DNA of 64,000 nucleotides from Bacillus atrophaeus (GCF_001584335.1 NZ_LSBB01000001.1:806001-870000); one strand, 5' to 3'. Counted from the first letter of the stretch, positions 7,547-17,378 are shown. Notes: generated by a model not told the origin, from the sequence alone. Program-made: numbers and translations.

Positions 7547-9925
7547 ATGCACAAACAAATTAAGAAAGCAGCCGTTTTGGGATCAGGGGTCATGGGTTCT
7601 GGAATCGCGGCGCATTTAGCTAACATCGGAATCCCAGTTCTGCTGCTTGATATTGTGCCGAACGAATTGACGAAGGATGATATGAAAAAGGGCAGGACAT
7701 TAGACAGCCCCGAAGTTCGCAGCAGACTGAGTCAAACAGCGGTCAAAAAACTGCTTAAACAAAAGCCCGCTCCATTGACTTCTGCCAAAAACCTCAGCTA
7801 TATTACGCCCGGCAACCTAGAAGATGATGCCGAAAAGCTCAACGAAGCTGACTGGATCATTGAAGTCGTTGTCGAAAATCTTGAGGTAAAAAAACAAATT
7901 TTCTCTCTGGTTGATGAACATCGCAAACCCGGCAGTATTATTTCCAGTAATACATCCGGGATTTCAGTGCAGGACATGGCTGAAGGCAGATCAGATGATT
8001 TTAAGGCGCATTTCTTAGGCACACATTTCTTTAATCCGGCCCGATATTTAAAGCTTCTGGAGATTATTCCAATTCAAGAAACCGCACCGGACGTTGTGTC
8101 ATTTATGAAGTCGTTTGGAGAAAACGTCCTTGGCAAAGGCGTCGTGGCTGCAAAAGATACGCCAAACTTTATCGCCAACCGCATCGGGACTTACGGCCTT
8201 TTAGTGACAGTCCAAGAAATGCTGAAAGGCGGCTATCAAATCGGAGAAGTTGATTCCGTCACAGGCCCGCTGATCGGCAGGCCGAAGAGCGCCACCTTCA
8301 GAACTCTGGATGTCGTCGGCCTTGATACATTTGCCCATGTCGCTAGGAATGTGTACGACAAAGCTGAAGGAGAAGAAAAAGACGTTTTTCGGCTGCCTGA
8401 TTTCATGAATAAAATGCTTGAAAATGGCTGGATTGGAAGCAAGGCCGGACAAGGGTTTTATAAAAAAGAGGGGAAAGCGATATATGAGCTTGACCCGCTG
8501 ACCCTCACATACGGCGAGCGTACAAAAATGCGAACAGCCGGTCTCGAAGCGGTGAAGCAGGTTAAGGGAATTAAATCGAAAATGAAAGCGCTTATATATT
8601 CAGAGGACCGGGCGGGTCAACTGTTATGGAATATCACGTCGCCAACACTTCTATATTCAGCTCAGCTGACCGGGGAGATTGCCGATCATATTCTTGCTAT
8701 CGACCAGGCGATGAAATGGGGCTTTGGATGGGAACTCGGACCGTTTGAAATGTGGGACGCCATCGGGGTCAGACAGTCAGCCGAAAAGCTGGAGCAGGAA
8801 GGTGCGGCGATACCCGGCTGGATAAAAGAAATGCTGGATAAAGGACATGAAACCTTCTATATCAAAGAAAACGGCTCACTATTTTATTATGACCGCGGTG
8901 AATACAGAGCGGTGAAAGAAAACAAAAAACGCCTGCACCTCGCATCTCTTAAAGAATCTAAGGGTGTTATTGCTAAAAACAGCGGAGCCAGCCTGATCGA
9001 CATTGGGGATGATGTGGCGCTGCTTGAATTTCATTCAAAAAGCAACGCGATTGGTTTGGATATCATTCAAATGATCAACAAAGCTTTAGAGGAAACAGAC
9101 CGTCATTATAAAGGGCTTGTCATCGGAAATCAGGGAAAAAATTTCTGTGTGGGCGCGAATCTCGCCATGATTTTGATGGAAGCGCAGGATGACAATTACG
9201 CTGAAGTAGACCTTGTGATACGGCGTTTCCAAGAGACAATGATGAATATTAAATACAGCTCTAAACCCGTCGTCGCAGCTCCTTTCGGAATGACGCTCGG
9301 CGGAGGCACGGAGGTATGTCTGCCTGCGGCGCGGATTCAAGCGGCAAGTGAATCGTATATGGGGCTTGTTGAATCCGGCGTGGGACTGATTCCTGGCGGA
9401 GGAGGAAACAAAGAGCTTTACTGCCGCCATTTGAGAGGCCTTCAAGACGGAGCCGATATCATGCCGGCCGCAATCAAAACATTTGAAACCATTGCAATGG
9501 CAAAAGTTTCTAGTTCCGCTCAAGAAGCTCGGGAAATGAACATATTGTCAGAAGTTGACCATATCAGCATCAATCAGGATCATCTGCTGTATGATGCGAA
9601 AAAACTTGCGGCTTCATTATATGACAATGGCTACCGTCCGCCTGCGAGACAAAAAATCAAGGTGACCGGAGCAACAGGATATGCGGCACTCCTATTAGGT
9701 GCAGAACAAATGAAGCTGTCAGGCTATCTGTCAGAACACGATATGAAAATTGCGAAAAAACTCGCCAATGTGATTGCCGGAGGAAAAGTTCCATTCGGCA
9801 CAGAGGTTGAAGAAGACTATTTATTGGAGATAGAAAGAGAAGCATTTCTGAGCCTTGCAGGCGAAGCGAAATCTCAAGCGAGAATGCAGCATATGCTTGT
9901 AAAAGGAAAACCTTTACGGAATTAG
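7547..9925 (+). CDS. fadN: 3-hydroxyacyl-CoA dehydrogenase / enoyl-CoA hydratase, FadN
   Basis: A 792-residue bifunctional beta-oxidation enzyme. The N-terminus has the NAD-binding GSGVMGSGIAAHLA, followed by the HAD catalytic region (GTHFFNPARYLKLLEI), a second C-terminal HAD domain (WGFGWELGPFEMWD), and a crotonase-type hydratase domain (GNQGKNFCVGANLAMI, TLGGGTEVCLPAARI). The start is the ATG behind AAGGGGG; a longer open frame upstream would run through the FadR operator. It is the first gene of fadN-fadA-fadE. Confidence 0.95.
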   Translation: MHKQIKKAAVLGSGVMGSGIAAHLANIGIPVLLLDIVPNELTKDDMKKGRTLDSPEVRSRLSQTAVKKLLKQKPAPLTSAKNLSYITPGNLEDDAEKLNEADWIIEVVVENLEVKKQIFSLVDEHRKPGSIISSNTSGISVQDMAEGRSDDFKAHFLGTHFFNPARYLKLLEIIPIQETAPDVVSFMKSFGENVLGKGVVAAKDTPNFIANRIGTYGLLVTVQEMLKGGYQIGEVDSVTGPLIGRPKSATFRTLDVVGLDTFAHVARNVYDKAEGEEKDVFRLPDFMNKMLENGWIGSKAGQGFYKKEGKAIYELDPLTLTYGERTKMRTAGLEAVKQVKGIKSKMKALIYSEDRAGQLLWNITSPTLLYSAQLTGEIADHILAIDQAMKWGFGWELGPFEMWDAIGVRQSAEKLEQEGAAIPGWIKEMLDKGHETFYIKENGSLFYYDRGEYRAVKENKKRLHLASLKESKGVIAKNSGASLIDIGDDVALLEFHSKSNAIGLDIIQMINKALEETDRHYKGLVIGNQGKNFCVGANLAMILMEAQDDNYAEVDLVIRRFQETMMNIKYSSKPVVAAPFGMTLGGGTEVCLPAARIQAASESYMGLVESGVGLIPGGGGNKELYCRHLRGLQDGADIMPAAIKTFETIAMAKVSSSAQEAREMNILSEVDHISINQDHLLYDAKKLAASLYDNGYRPPARQKIKVTGATGYAALLLGAEQMKLSGYLSEHDMKIAKKLANVIAGGKVPFGTEVEEDYLLEIEREAFLSLAGEAKSQARMQHMLVKGKPLRN

Positions 9926-9935
9926 GAGGGTGTTT

Positions 9936-11111
9936 ATGAGAGAGGCAGTCATTGTGGCAGGAGCGAGAACTCCGGTCGGCAAAGCGAAAAAGGGATCATT
10001 GGCAACAGTCCGTCCGGATGATTTGGGAGCTATTTGTGTGAAAGAAACATTAAGAAGAGCAGGCGGTTATGAAGGCAATATTGATGACCTCATTATTGGA
10101 TGCGCCATGCCGGAAGCCGAACAGGGATTAAATATGGCAAGAAACATCGGCGCGCTTGCGGGTCTTCCGCATACGGTGCCGGCAATTACAGTCAACCGCT
10201 ACTGCTCTTCGGGCTTGCAATCTATCGCCTATGGGGCTGAAAAAATTATGCTCGGCGCATATGATACGGCAATCGCCGGCGGCGCGGAGTCAATGTCATT
10301 GGTTCCGATGATGGGGCATGTAACACGCCCGAACATTACGCTGGCTGAAAATGCGCCGGAGTATTACATGAGCATGGGACATACCGCCGAGCAGGTAGCG
10401 AAAACATACGGCGTTTCCCGCGATGATCAGGATGCATTTGCTGCACGCAGTCACCAAAAAGCGGCAAAAGCCATTTCGGAAGGCAAATTCCAAGATGAAA
10501 TTGTGCCTGTCGAAGTGAAAGTGACACAAATCGGGCCTGACCATAAGCCAAGTGAAAAAAGCTTTACGTTTTCCCAAGATGAAGGCGTGCGTCCGCAAAC
10601 GAACACGGACATTTTATCATCGTTGCGTCCGGCGTTTGCTATGGACGGAACCGTCACGGCGGGAAACTCGTCACAAACAAGTGACGGCGCGGCGGCTGTG
10701 ATGCTGATGGACAGGGAAAAAGCAGATGCTTTGGGGCTTTCTCCGCTGGTGAAGTTCCGTTCATTTGCAGTAGGCGGCGTTCCGCCGGAGGTTATGGGAA
10801 TCGGGCCTGTGGAAGCCATTCCGCGCGCACTCAAGCTTGCCGGACTGGAATTGAGCGACATCGGTTTGTTTGAATTGAACGAAGCCTTTGCCTCACAGTC
10901 CATTCAAGTCATGAGGCAACTCGGAATAGACGAAGAAAAAGTAAACGTTAATGGAGGCGCGATTGCGCTTGGACACCCGCTAGGCTGTACAGGCACAAAG
11001 CTGACCCTGTCACTCATTCACGAAATGAAACGAAGAAATGAACAATTCGGCGTGGTCACAATGTGTATCGGCGGCGGTATGGGAGCAGCAGGCGTATTTG
11101 AATTACTTTAA
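9936..11111 (+). CDS. fadA: acetyl-CoA C-acyltransferase (3-ketoacyl-CoA thiolase)
   Basis: A 391-residue thiolase that cleaves 3-ketoacyl-CoA with CoA. The nucleophilic cysteine lies in NRYCSSGLQS (about residue 91), the histidine in GGAIALGHPLGCTG, and the second cysteine in MCIGGGMGAAG. The ATG at 9936 was chosen because GGAGG sits at normal spacing; the GTG at 9930 is too close. It starts 10 bases after fadN and is co-transcribed. Confidence 0.95.
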   Translation: MREAVIVAGARTPVGKAKKGSLATVRPDDLGAICVKETLRRAGGYEGNIDDLIIGCAMPEAEQGLNMARNIGALAGLPHTVPAITVNRYCSSGLQSIAYGAEKIMLGAYDTAIAGGAESMSLVPMMGHVTRPNITLAENAPEYYMSMGHTAEQVAKTYGVSRDDQDAFAARSHQKAAKAISEGKFQDEIVPVEVKVTQIGPDHKPSEKSFTFSQDEGVRPQTNTDILSSLRPAFAMDGTVTAGNSSQTSDGAAAVMLMDREKADALGLSPLVKFRSFAVGGVPPEVMGIGPVEAIPRALKLAGLELSDIGLFELNEAFASQSIQVMRQLGIDEEKVNVNGGAIALGHPLGCTGTKLTLSLIHEMKRRNEQFGVVTMCIGGGMGAAGVFELL

Positions 11112-11125
11112 AAGGGGGATCAACA

Positions 11126-12910
11126 ATGAAACATGAAGCGGTGAAAGTGCAAAAGGGCGGAAGTTTTTTAATAGAGGATGTCACATATGATCAAATTTAC
11201 ACACCGGAGGATTTCACAGACGAACATAAAATGATTGCGAAAACAACGGAGGACTATATCATCAATGATGTGCTTCCGTTTGTAGACGAAATTGAAAATC
11301 ATCAGTTTGAGCACTCTGTCAGGCTTTTGAAAAAAGCGGGCGATCTGGGGTTGCTCGGAGCGGATGTACCGGAAGAATTCGGCGGGATCGGACTTGATAA
11401 AATCAGCTCAGCGCTTATTACGGAAAAATTCTCACGGGCGGGCAGCTTTTCACTTTCATATGGCGCCCATGTCGGAATCGGTTCATTGCCGATCGTCTTT
11501 TTCGGAACTCAAAAACAGAAGGAAACCTATTTGCCTGATTTGGCTTCCGGCAATAAATTCGCGGCGTATGCACTGACTGAGCCCAGCTCCGGTTCTGATG
11601 CACGCGGCGCCAAAACAACCGCCGTCTTGAATGAAGCGGGAACTCACTATATTCTCAATGGAGAGAAGCAGTGGATCACCAACTCAGCATTTGCCGATGT
11701 GTTTGTCGTTTATGCCAAAATAGACGGTGACAAGTTTTCCGCGTTTATTGTGGAAAAAGATTATCCGGGCGTGTCCACTGGCCCTGAAGAAAAGAAGATG
11801 GGGATTAAAGGGTCCTCGACCAGAACGCTTATTTTAGATCAGGCAGAGGTGCCGAAGGAAAATCTTCTTGGAGAAATCGGCAAAGGCCACATCATCGCAT
11901 TTAATATTTTAAATATCGGACGCTATAAGCTTGCGGTCGGGACGATCGGCGCTTCCAAACGAATCATCGAGCTGTCGGCAGCTTACGCGAATCAGCGCCG
12001 CCAATTCAATACGCCAATTTCAAGTTTCGCGCTCACACAGGAGAAAATCGCCACTATGGCCTCAAAGCTATACGCAATGGAAAGCTCAGTATACAGAACC
12101 GTCGGATTGTTTGAAGAAAACATGAGCGTTCTGACAGAGGAAGATCAAAAGGATGGAAGGCAAGTAGCAAAATCAATCGCCGAATATGCCATCGAGTGTT
12201 CTCTTAACAAAGTTTTCGGTTCTGAAACGCTTGATTATATTGTGGATGAAGGCGTTCAAATCCACGGCGGCTACGGATTTATGCAGGAATATGAAGTGGA
12301 AAGGGCATATCGTGATTCAAGGATCAACCGGATCTTTGAAGGAACAAATGAAATCAACCGCATGATTGTGCCTAGCACCTTTTTGAAAAAAGCAATAAAA
12401 GGAGAATTGCCTCTGTTCGAAAAAGCCCAGGCGCTTCAAGGAGAGCTGATGATGCTCATGCCGGAAGAACCGGGAAGCGGTGCGTTGGAACAGGAAAAAT
12501 ATATCGTGAGACAGGCGAAAAAAATTGCCCTGCTTACCGCCGGGCTTGCCGCGCAAAAATACGGCAAATCCATTGATCAGGAACAAGAAGTGCTTGTCAA
12601 CATCGCAGACATTGTCAGCCTTGTGTATGCAATAGAATCAGCGGTGCTCAGAACTGAAAAAGCCATCGCGGCGCATGGGGAAGAAAAAGCCGCGCAAAAG
12701 CTGATGTATACGGAAATTTTCACACAAGAAGCCTTAAATGAAATTGAAGCACACGCGAAAGAATCACTGATTGCAATGGAAGAAGGAGACGCACTCCGCA
12801 TGATGCTTTCCGCGCTGCGCAAATTAACGCGTATCACGCCGAAAAATGTCATCCGGAAGAAACGCGAAGCAGCGTCAGGCATTTTCCAAGCGGAAAAATA
12901 TATCGTGTAA
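11126..12910 (+). CDS. fadE: acyl-CoA dehydrogenase FadE
   Basis: A 594-residue FAD acyl-CoA dehydrogenase catalysing the first step of beta-oxidation. Family signatures are AAYALTEPSSGSDARG and a C-terminal QIHGGYGFMQEYEVERAYRDSRI with the conserved RIFEGTNEINR segment. The extra C-terminal helical domain of about 170 residues fits the long VLCAD-like Bacillus type. It is the last gene of the FadR-controlled operon, 14 bases after fadA, and is followed by a terminator. Confidence 0.95.
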   Translation: MKHEAVKVQKGGSFLIEDVTYDQIYTPEDFTDEHKMIAKTTEDYIINDVLPFVDEIENHQFEHSVRLLKKAGDLGLLGADVPEEFGGIGLDKISSALITEKFSRAGSFSLSYGAHVGIGSLPIVFFGTQKQKETYLPDLASGNKFAAYALTEPSSGSDARGAKTTAVLNEAGTHYILNGEKQWITNSAFADVFVVYAKIDGDKFSAFIVEKDYPGVSTGPEEKKMGIKGSSTRTLILDQAEVPKENLLGEIGKGHIIAFNILNIGRYKLAVGTIGASKRIIELSAAYANQRRQFNTPISSFALTQEKIATMASKLYAMESSVYRTVGLFEENMSVLTEEDQKDGRQVAKSIAEYAIECSLNKVFGSETLDYIVDEGVQIHGGYGFMQEYEVERAYRDSRINRIFEGTNEINRMIVPSTFLKKAIKGELPLFEKAQALQGELMMLMPEEPGSGALEQEKYIVRQAKKIALLTAGLAAQKYGKSIDQEQEVLVNIADIVSLVYAIESAVLRTEKAIAAHGEEKAAQKLMYTEIFTQEALNEIEAHAKESLIAMEEGDALRMMLSALRKLTRITPKNVIRKKREAASGIFQAEKYIV

Positions 12911-12914
12911 CTCA

Positions 12915-12946
12915 CAAAGTGCTCCGGTTTTTCGGAGCACTTTTCA
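12915..12946 (+). terminator. terminator of fadNAE
   Basis: AAAGTGCTCCG / CGGAGCACTTTT form a strong stem with a six-base loop and T tail just after fadE. Confidence 0.9.
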
Positions 12947-13022
12947 TGTAAGCAACGTTTTAGGTTTTTAAAACAATTTATGTTAAAATAACCTCGATCA
13001 TTTACTGGGGGTGAAGAAGAAG

Positions 13023-13379
13023 ATGTCATTGAATTTTTACTGGTACCCTAAATGCGGAACGTGCCGCAAAGCGAAAAAATGGCTTGAAGAGCACGGCAAA
13101 GAAATAAACGAGATACATATTGCAGAACAGACTCCAAGCAAAGAAGAAATCAAGGCGCTTTATGAAAAAAGCGGACTGGAGCTAAAGAAGTTTTTTAATA
13201 CGAGCGGCTTGAAATACCGTGAACTGAATTTGAAGGAAAAACTGTATCACATGTCGGAAGATGAGCAGCTTGAGCTTCTCGCTTCAGACGGTATGCTGTT
13301 GAAACGCCCGATTACATCAGACGGAGAAAAAGTGACGGTTGGTTTTAAAGAAGATCAATTCGAAAAGAACTGGATGTAA
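13023..13379 (+). CDS. yusI: ArsC/Spx-family thiol protein YusI
   Basis: A 118-residue arsenate-reductase-fold protein with the N-terminal CGTCRKA redox motif (CXXC, as in Spx) and a KRPI segment. The ATG at 13023 follows GGGGGTG at suitable spacing. Spx itself binds RNA polymerase, while ArsC proteins reduce arsenate; YusI has no assigned substrate. It stands alone between fadE and gcvH, as in B. subtilis. Confidence 0.88.
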   Translation: MSLNFYWYPKCGTCRKAKKWLEEHGKEINEIHIAEQTPSKEEIKALYEKSGLELKKFFNTSGLKYRELNLKEKLYHMSEDEQLELLASDGMLLKRPITSDGEKVTVGFKEDQFEKNWM

Positions 13380-13443
13380 TGTAAGTTTTTAAAGAATTAT
13401 GGTATCTTCTTATTATATGCAGTAAAAAAATGGAGGGATTTAC

Positions 13444-13827
13444 ATGAGCACACCTAAAGATTTGCGTTACTCAGAAGAACACGAGTGGGTAAAAGTTGAA
13501 GGAGAAAAAGTCAGAATCGGAATTACGCATTTTGCCCAATCCGAGCTTGGCGACATCGTATTTGTCGAGCTGCCAGAAGTCGGCGCTGAAATTAAAGCGG
13601 ACGAGCCTTTCGGAAGTGTAGAATCTGTTAAAACGGTATCAGAACTTTACGCGCCGATTAACGGAAAAGTGGTAGAAGTAAACGAAGACCTTGACGACAG
13701 CCCTGAGTTTGTAAACGAATCTCCTTACGAAAAGGCATGGATGATCGTCGTAGAACCTTCTGATGCGTCTGAAATTGAAAGCCTAATGACATCAGAGCAA
13801 TACGATGAAATGACACAGGAAGACTAA
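13444..13827 (+). CDS. gcvH: glycine cleavage system H protein
   Basis: A 127-residue lipoyl carrier protein. The lipoylated lysine lies in [17 protein letters not shown] (about residue 63). It shuttles the aminomethyl group between GcvP and GcvT. In Bacillus it also acts as a lipoyl relay in protein lipoylation, which fits its separation from gcvT-gcvPA-gcvPB. GGAGGG precedes the ATG. Confidence 0.96.
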   Translation: MSTPKDLRYSEEHEWVKVEGEKVRIGITHFAQSELGDIVFVELPEVGAEIKADEPFGSVESVKTVSELYAPINGKVVEVNEDLDDSPEFVNESPYEKAWMIVVEPSDASEIESLMTSEQYDEMTQED

Positions 13828-13888
13828 TCGCTACATCGGATAACCGTGCAGTCAATTGGATACTCTAACTTTATGGGAGGTGTCCAAT

Positions 13889-14125
13889 ATGGCTATCGGC
13901 AAACAAAGGTTTGATGTGACAGATCATGTAACAGGCCGCTTTCAAAACGGCCGGCTGTCGTTATACCATGAGGATGAAATGATTGGCCAAATGACAGGCA
14001 TGAATGAATACGAACTTAAACCCGGTTTTTCATTTGAAAATGAAAAATTTTATAAGACAGCCGATGCAGTTTCAGGAAGCGACGCGAAGTACGTGGATTG
14101 CGACTATGAAAACGGCTGGTGTTAA
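13889..14125 (+). CDS. yusG: conserved hypothetical protein YusG
   Basis: A 78-residue acidic protein (MAIGKQRFDVTDHVTGRF). The start at 13889 follows GGGAGGTG; the longer frame from 13856 lacks a site. It has no signal sequence or membrane segment, and no domain I recognise. It begins the yusG-yusF-yusE series downstream of gcvH, all in one direction, as in B. subtilis. Confidence 0.78.
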   Translation: MAIGKQRFDVTDHVTGRFQNGRLSLYHEDEMIGQMTGMNEYELKPGFSFENEKFYKTADAVSGSDAKYVDCDYENGWC

Positions 14126-14199
14126 TGTGTTGGCGGTGATATTCACTGCCTTCTTTTACAATCTGAGCGCTTCAAAATTGATGTGACAGGTGATGACAA

Positions 14200-14553
14200 A
14201 TGATATTGGACGATTTACAAAAAGTCATTATAGTTGAAGGGAAATCCGATAAGCAAAAAATCAAAAGCGTCCTCAATGAATCTGCGTGTATTGTGTGTAC
14301 AAACGGAACGCTCGGCCAGACGAAGCTGGAAGAACTTGCTGATCAGCTCTATGATAAAGATGTGTATATTTTGGTTGATGCAGATGAATCCGGAGAGAAA
14401 TTGAGAAAACAGCTGAAGAGAGAATTGCCCGACGCCTGCCATTTATATATCGACAGAACGTTCAAAGAGGTGGCGGCAGCGCCGAGCCGTCATATTGCTT
14501 CCGTATTACTTCGCGCAAATATCAATGTTCATACAAATTTTCTTGATGGATAA
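14200..14553 (+). CDS. yusF: Toprim-domain protein (RNase M5/primase-like)
   Basis: A 117-residue Toprim domain. The glutamate lies in VIIVEGKSDKQK and the DxD pair in VDADESGEKLR, the metal-binding triad of DnaG, topoisomerases and RNase M5. The protein is little more than the domain. A nucleic-acid cleaving or synthesising role is possible, but the substrate is unknown. It lies between yusG and yusE. Confidence 0.85.
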   Translation: MILDDLQKVIIVEGKSDKQKIKSVLNESACIVCTNGTLGQTKLEELADQLYDKDVYILVDADESGEKLRKQLKRELPDACHLYIDRTFKEVAAAPSRHIASVLLRANINVHTNFLDG

Positions 14554-14573
14554 ACCCGAGGTGTTTGAATCAA

Positions 14574-14894
14574 ATGAAAGAACTTCAAGAGCAAGAGCTC
14601 GAATTGATAAAAGAAGACGTCTATCTCCTATATTTATATACTCCTTTTTGCGGCACTTGCCAGCTTGCGGGCAAAATGCTGTCTGTTGTTGAAGAAATGC
14701 TGCCGCAAGTCGCCTATTATAAAAACAATGTAAACTATTCTCCGACATTCGCAAAAGCCTACAAGATTGAAAGTGTTCCTTGTTTTCTTCTTTTCAAAGA
14801 TGGAAAAGTGGTTGAAAGAGGTTATGCTTTTCACTCTGTTTCCTACCTATACGATATGATTAAACAAAAAGCCTCTAATACATCCCGTTTATGA
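14574..14894 (+). CDS. yusE: thioredoxin-like protein
   Basis: A 106-residue thioredoxin fold with the active site FCGTCQ (CXXC about residue 24) and the cis-proline in ESVPCFLLFKDGK. The ATG at 14574 is used; an upstream TTG would add three residues. It has no signal peptide, so it is cytoplasmic. The third-helix region is short compared with TrxA. It is likely a disulfide reductase of unknown target. Confidence 0.85.
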   Translation: MKELQEQELELIKEDVYLLYLYTPFCGTCQLAGKMLSVVEEMLPQVAYYKNNVNYSPTFAKAYKIESVPCFLLFKDGKVVERGYAFHSVSYLYDMIKQKASNTSRL

Positions 14895-15001
14895 CATATT
14901 TCTCGGGAAATAACTATGGAAAATGTCGTTCGTTTTATAGAGGGTTCTAGCTGCCCGCAGAGAAATGTGTATGTATGACCAATGAATAGGAGGTTGTACA
15001 A

Positions 15002-15346
15002 GTGGAAAAAACGGAAGTGTTAGAGGAAGAGTATCAGCGTCTGTTTTTAAAACCCCTATTGAATGCTTCAACCCTGCTTATCACCTTTCAAGGTGAGACA
15101 GAAGCTTTTACCTTCTCGATAAACGAACGGGGAGAAATGAAAAAAATTTCTCAGCCCAAAACGTCCAACCTGACCTTTTATGGAAATCAAGCGGAGATCA
15201 TTCATCTGCTGCATGGAGATATTTCCCTTCAAAATTTAATTCAAAGCGGGAGCCTGAAAGTGAAGGGATCTTTTAGAGCGCTGCTCAAGCTTGAAGCCAT
15301 CCTCTGGCTGACAAACGGTTTTTTCCAGAGGGTTCAAAAAGTATAA
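15002..15346 (+). CDS. yusD: SCP2-like lipid-binding-type protein YusD
   Basis: A 114-residue protein starting at GTG behind AGGAGG. The sequence (ITFQGETEAFTFSINERG, followed by a segment rich in NLTFYGN and LKVKGSFRALLKLE) resembles sterol-carrier-protein-2 folds, which bind lipids or acyl-CoA. No catalytic residue is apparent. Its position before metN agrees with yusD. Confidence 0.7.
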   Translation: MEKTEVLEEEYQRLFLKPLLNASTLLITFQGETEAFTFSINERGEMKKISQPKTSNLTFYGNQAEIIHLLHGDISLQNLIQSGSLKVKGSFRALLKLEAILWLTNGFFQRVQKV

Positions 15347-15395
15347 AAATAGAATATTCATAATTTTATAGAAAAAGATGGCATCATTTATTTTA

Positions 15396-15425
15396 TTGAC
15401 ATCATATGATTTGCCATGCTATTCT
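15396..15425 (+). promoter_or_regulatory. sigma-A promoter of the metNPQ operon
   Basis: A perfect -35 TTGACA and a -10-like TATTCT, 18 bases apart, lie about 40 bases before the SAM riboswitch. Confidence 0.65.
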
Positions 15426-15462
15426 ACATTAAGAATTTCCGGACGTAAAAAGAACTATATAT

Positions 15463-15625
15463 TTCTCTTATCAAGAGAGGTGGAGGGAAGTGCCCTATGA
15501 AGCCCGGCAACCATCAACATTGTTGAAATGGTGCCAATTCACACAAAGCGATTCGCTTTGGAAGATGAGAGAAAGGCGATGAAAAGAAGCCTTTCTGCTC
15601 ATGTGTGCAGAAAGGCTTTTCTTTT
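15463..15625 (+). promoter_or_regulatory. SAM-I (S-box) riboswitch with terminator
   Basis: The leader shows the S-box order: P1 strand CTCTTATCAAGAGAGG, the conserved GGAGGGA and ATGAAGCCCGGCAACC, GGTGCCAATTC, and the closing GATGAGAG. It is followed by a Rho-independent hairpin (AAGCCTTTCTGC / GCAGAAAGGCTT, 15587-15618) with a T run. With SAM bound the terminator forms; when methionine and SAM are low, an antiterminator lets metNPQ be read. Confidence 0.97.
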
Positions 15626-15678
15626 GCCGAATAATCGCCGGAAGATTTCTTAGAATAGTGTTAAGGCAGGTGATTGCT

Positions 15679-16704
15679 TTGATCAATCTTCAGAATGTTT
15701 CAAAAGTGTATAAATCGAAACATGGGGATGTCAACGCTGTCCAAGATGTTACCCTCTCAATAAATAAGGGTGAGATTTTTGGAATTATTGGATATAGCGG
15801 AGCGGGTAAAAGCTCCTTGATCCGTCTGCTTAACGGTCTTGAGAAACCAACCTCAGGCATCGTGGAAGTAGCGGGCAGCAAAATAAATGAAGTAAACGGC
15901 CGCGGCTTGCGAAAAGCCCGCCAAGAAATCAGCATGATCTTTCAGCATTTTAATTTGCTTTGGTCTCGTACGGTGAGAGATAACATTATGTTTCCGTTAG
16001 AAATCGCCGGCGTGAAAAAAAGCGATCGAATCAAGCGTGCCGATGAACTTATTAAACTGGTAGGATTAGAAGGAAAAGAAAAATCGTATCCATCACAGTT
16101 GAGCGGCGGACAAAAGCAGCGTGTCGGGATTGCAAGAGCGCTCGCCAACAATCCGAAGGTTCTCCTTTGCGATGAAGCGACATCCGCACTTGATCCGCAA
16201 ACGACAGATTCAATTTTGGCTCTATTATCCGATATAAATGAAAGACTCGGTCTGACCATTGTGCTGATTACGCATGAAATGCATGTAATCCGCAAAATCT
16301 GCAACCGGGTGGCTGTTATGGAAAACGGTATAGTTGTGGAAGAAGGCGATGTACTCGATGTCTTCAGAAATCCGAAGGAACAAATGACGAAACGTTTCGT
16401 ACAGCAAGTGACAGAACCGGAAGAAACAAAGGAAACGATCCAGCATTTCCTTGATGAAAATACGTCAGGGAAAACTGTTCAGCTCACCTTTGTCGGAGAA
16501 GCTGCTGAACAGCCTCTCATTACAGAGATGATCAGGAATTTCAATGTAGACGTTAATATTCTGCAAGGGAAAATCTCGCAAACGAAGGATGGGGCTTACG
16601 GCTCTCTCTTTATCCATATTGATGGAGAAAACGAAGAAGTACAAAACGTGATCCGGTTTATTAAAGACAAACAGGTGGAAGCAGAGGTGATCACGAATGT
16701 TTGA
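15679..16704 (+). CDS. metN: methionine ABC transporter ATP-binding protein
   Basis: A 341-residue ABC ATPase. Walker A is GYSGAGKSS, the signature LSGGQKQR and Walker B VLLCDEAT. The C-terminal 90 residues form the NIL regulatory domain that senses methionine. Translation starts at TTG behind AGGCAGGTG; an ATG-started frame from 15601 would begin inside the riboswitch terminator and is discarded. It is the first gene of the S-box-controlled uptake operon for methionine and related compounds. Confidence 0.95.
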   Translation: MINLQNVSKVYKSKHGDVNAVQDVTLSINKGEIFGIIGYSGAGKSSLIRLLNGLEKPTSGIVEVAGSKINEVNGRGLRKARQEISMIFQHFNLLWSRTVRDNIMFPLEIAGVKKSDRIKRADELIKLVGLEGKEKSYPSQLSGGQKQRVGIARALANNPKVLLCDEATSALDPQTTDSILALLSDINERLGLTIVLITHEMHVIRKICNRVAVMENGIVVEEGDVLDVFRNPKEQMTKRFVQQVTEPEETKETIQHFLDENTSGKTVQLTFVGEAAEQPLITEMIRNFNVDVNILQGKISQTKDGAYGSLFIHIDGENEEVQNVIRFIKDKQVEAEVITNV

Positions 16705-17365
16705 AAAATGGTTTCCGAACGTTGATTTGACAGAACTATGGAGCGCAACGTATGAAACGCTGTACATGACGCTGATTTCCTTGTTCTTCGCTTTTATTAT
16801 CGGTATCATTCTCGGGTTGCTGCTCTTTCTTACAGCTAAAGGAAGCTTGTGGCAAAATAAAGCGATTAACAGTGTGATTGCGGCAGTTGTCAATGTTTTC
16901 AGATCCATTCCATTCCTTATCTTAATTATTTTATTACTGGGCTTTACTAAGATTTTAGTAGGAACGATTTTAGGTCCGAATGCGGCTCTGCCGGCACTGG
17001 TGATCGGATCGGCGCCATTTTATGCCCGTCTTGTCGAAATTGCCTTGCGCGAGGTGGATAAAGGTGTGATTGAAGCAGCCAAATCCATGGGCGCAAAAAC
17101 ATCAACCATTATCTTTAAGGTGCTGCTGCCGGAATCAATGCCGGCGCTTATCTCAGGTATTACAGTCACTGCCATCGCATTGATCGGCTCTACAGCAATA
17201 GCCGGCGCAATCGGTTCGGGAGGACTTGGAAACCTGGCGTATGTTGAAGGCTATCAATCAAATAATGGTGATGTCACACTAGTTGCAACTGTGTTTATTC
17301 TGATCATCGTCTTTATTCTTCAGATTATCGGTGATTTGATAACGAATATAATAGATAAACGATAA
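16697..17365 (+). CDS. metP: methionine ABC transporter permease
   Basis: A 222-residue inner-membrane protein with about five hydrophobic helices and the EAA coupling loop (EVDKGVIEAAKSMGAKTSTII) that docks on MetN. The start overlaps the end of metN by eight bases, indicating translational coupling. The length and the C-terminal hydrophobic segment fit MetI/MetP permeases. Confidence 0.95.
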   Translation: MFEKWFPNVDLTELWSATYETLYMTLISLFFAFIIGIILGLLLFLTAKGSLWQNKAINSVIAAVVNVFRSIPFLILIILLLGFTKILVGTILGPNAALPALVIGSAPFYARLVEIALREVDKGVIEAAKSMGAKTSTIIFKVLLPESMPALISGITVTAIALIGSTAIAGAIGSGGLGNLAYVEGYQSNNGDVTLVATVFILIIVFILQIIGDLITNIIDKR

Positions 17366-17378
17366 GGGAGGATTTACA

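Noticed and set aside
9086..12586. Long minus-strand frames inside fadN, fadA and fadE
   Set aside because: They are antisense shadows of highly conserved genes with strong plus-strand coding signals.
15601..15678. N-terminal extension of MetN from an ATG at 15601
   Set aside because: The ATG lies in the riboswitch terminator loop; the TTG at 15679 has the ribosome site and gives the known length.
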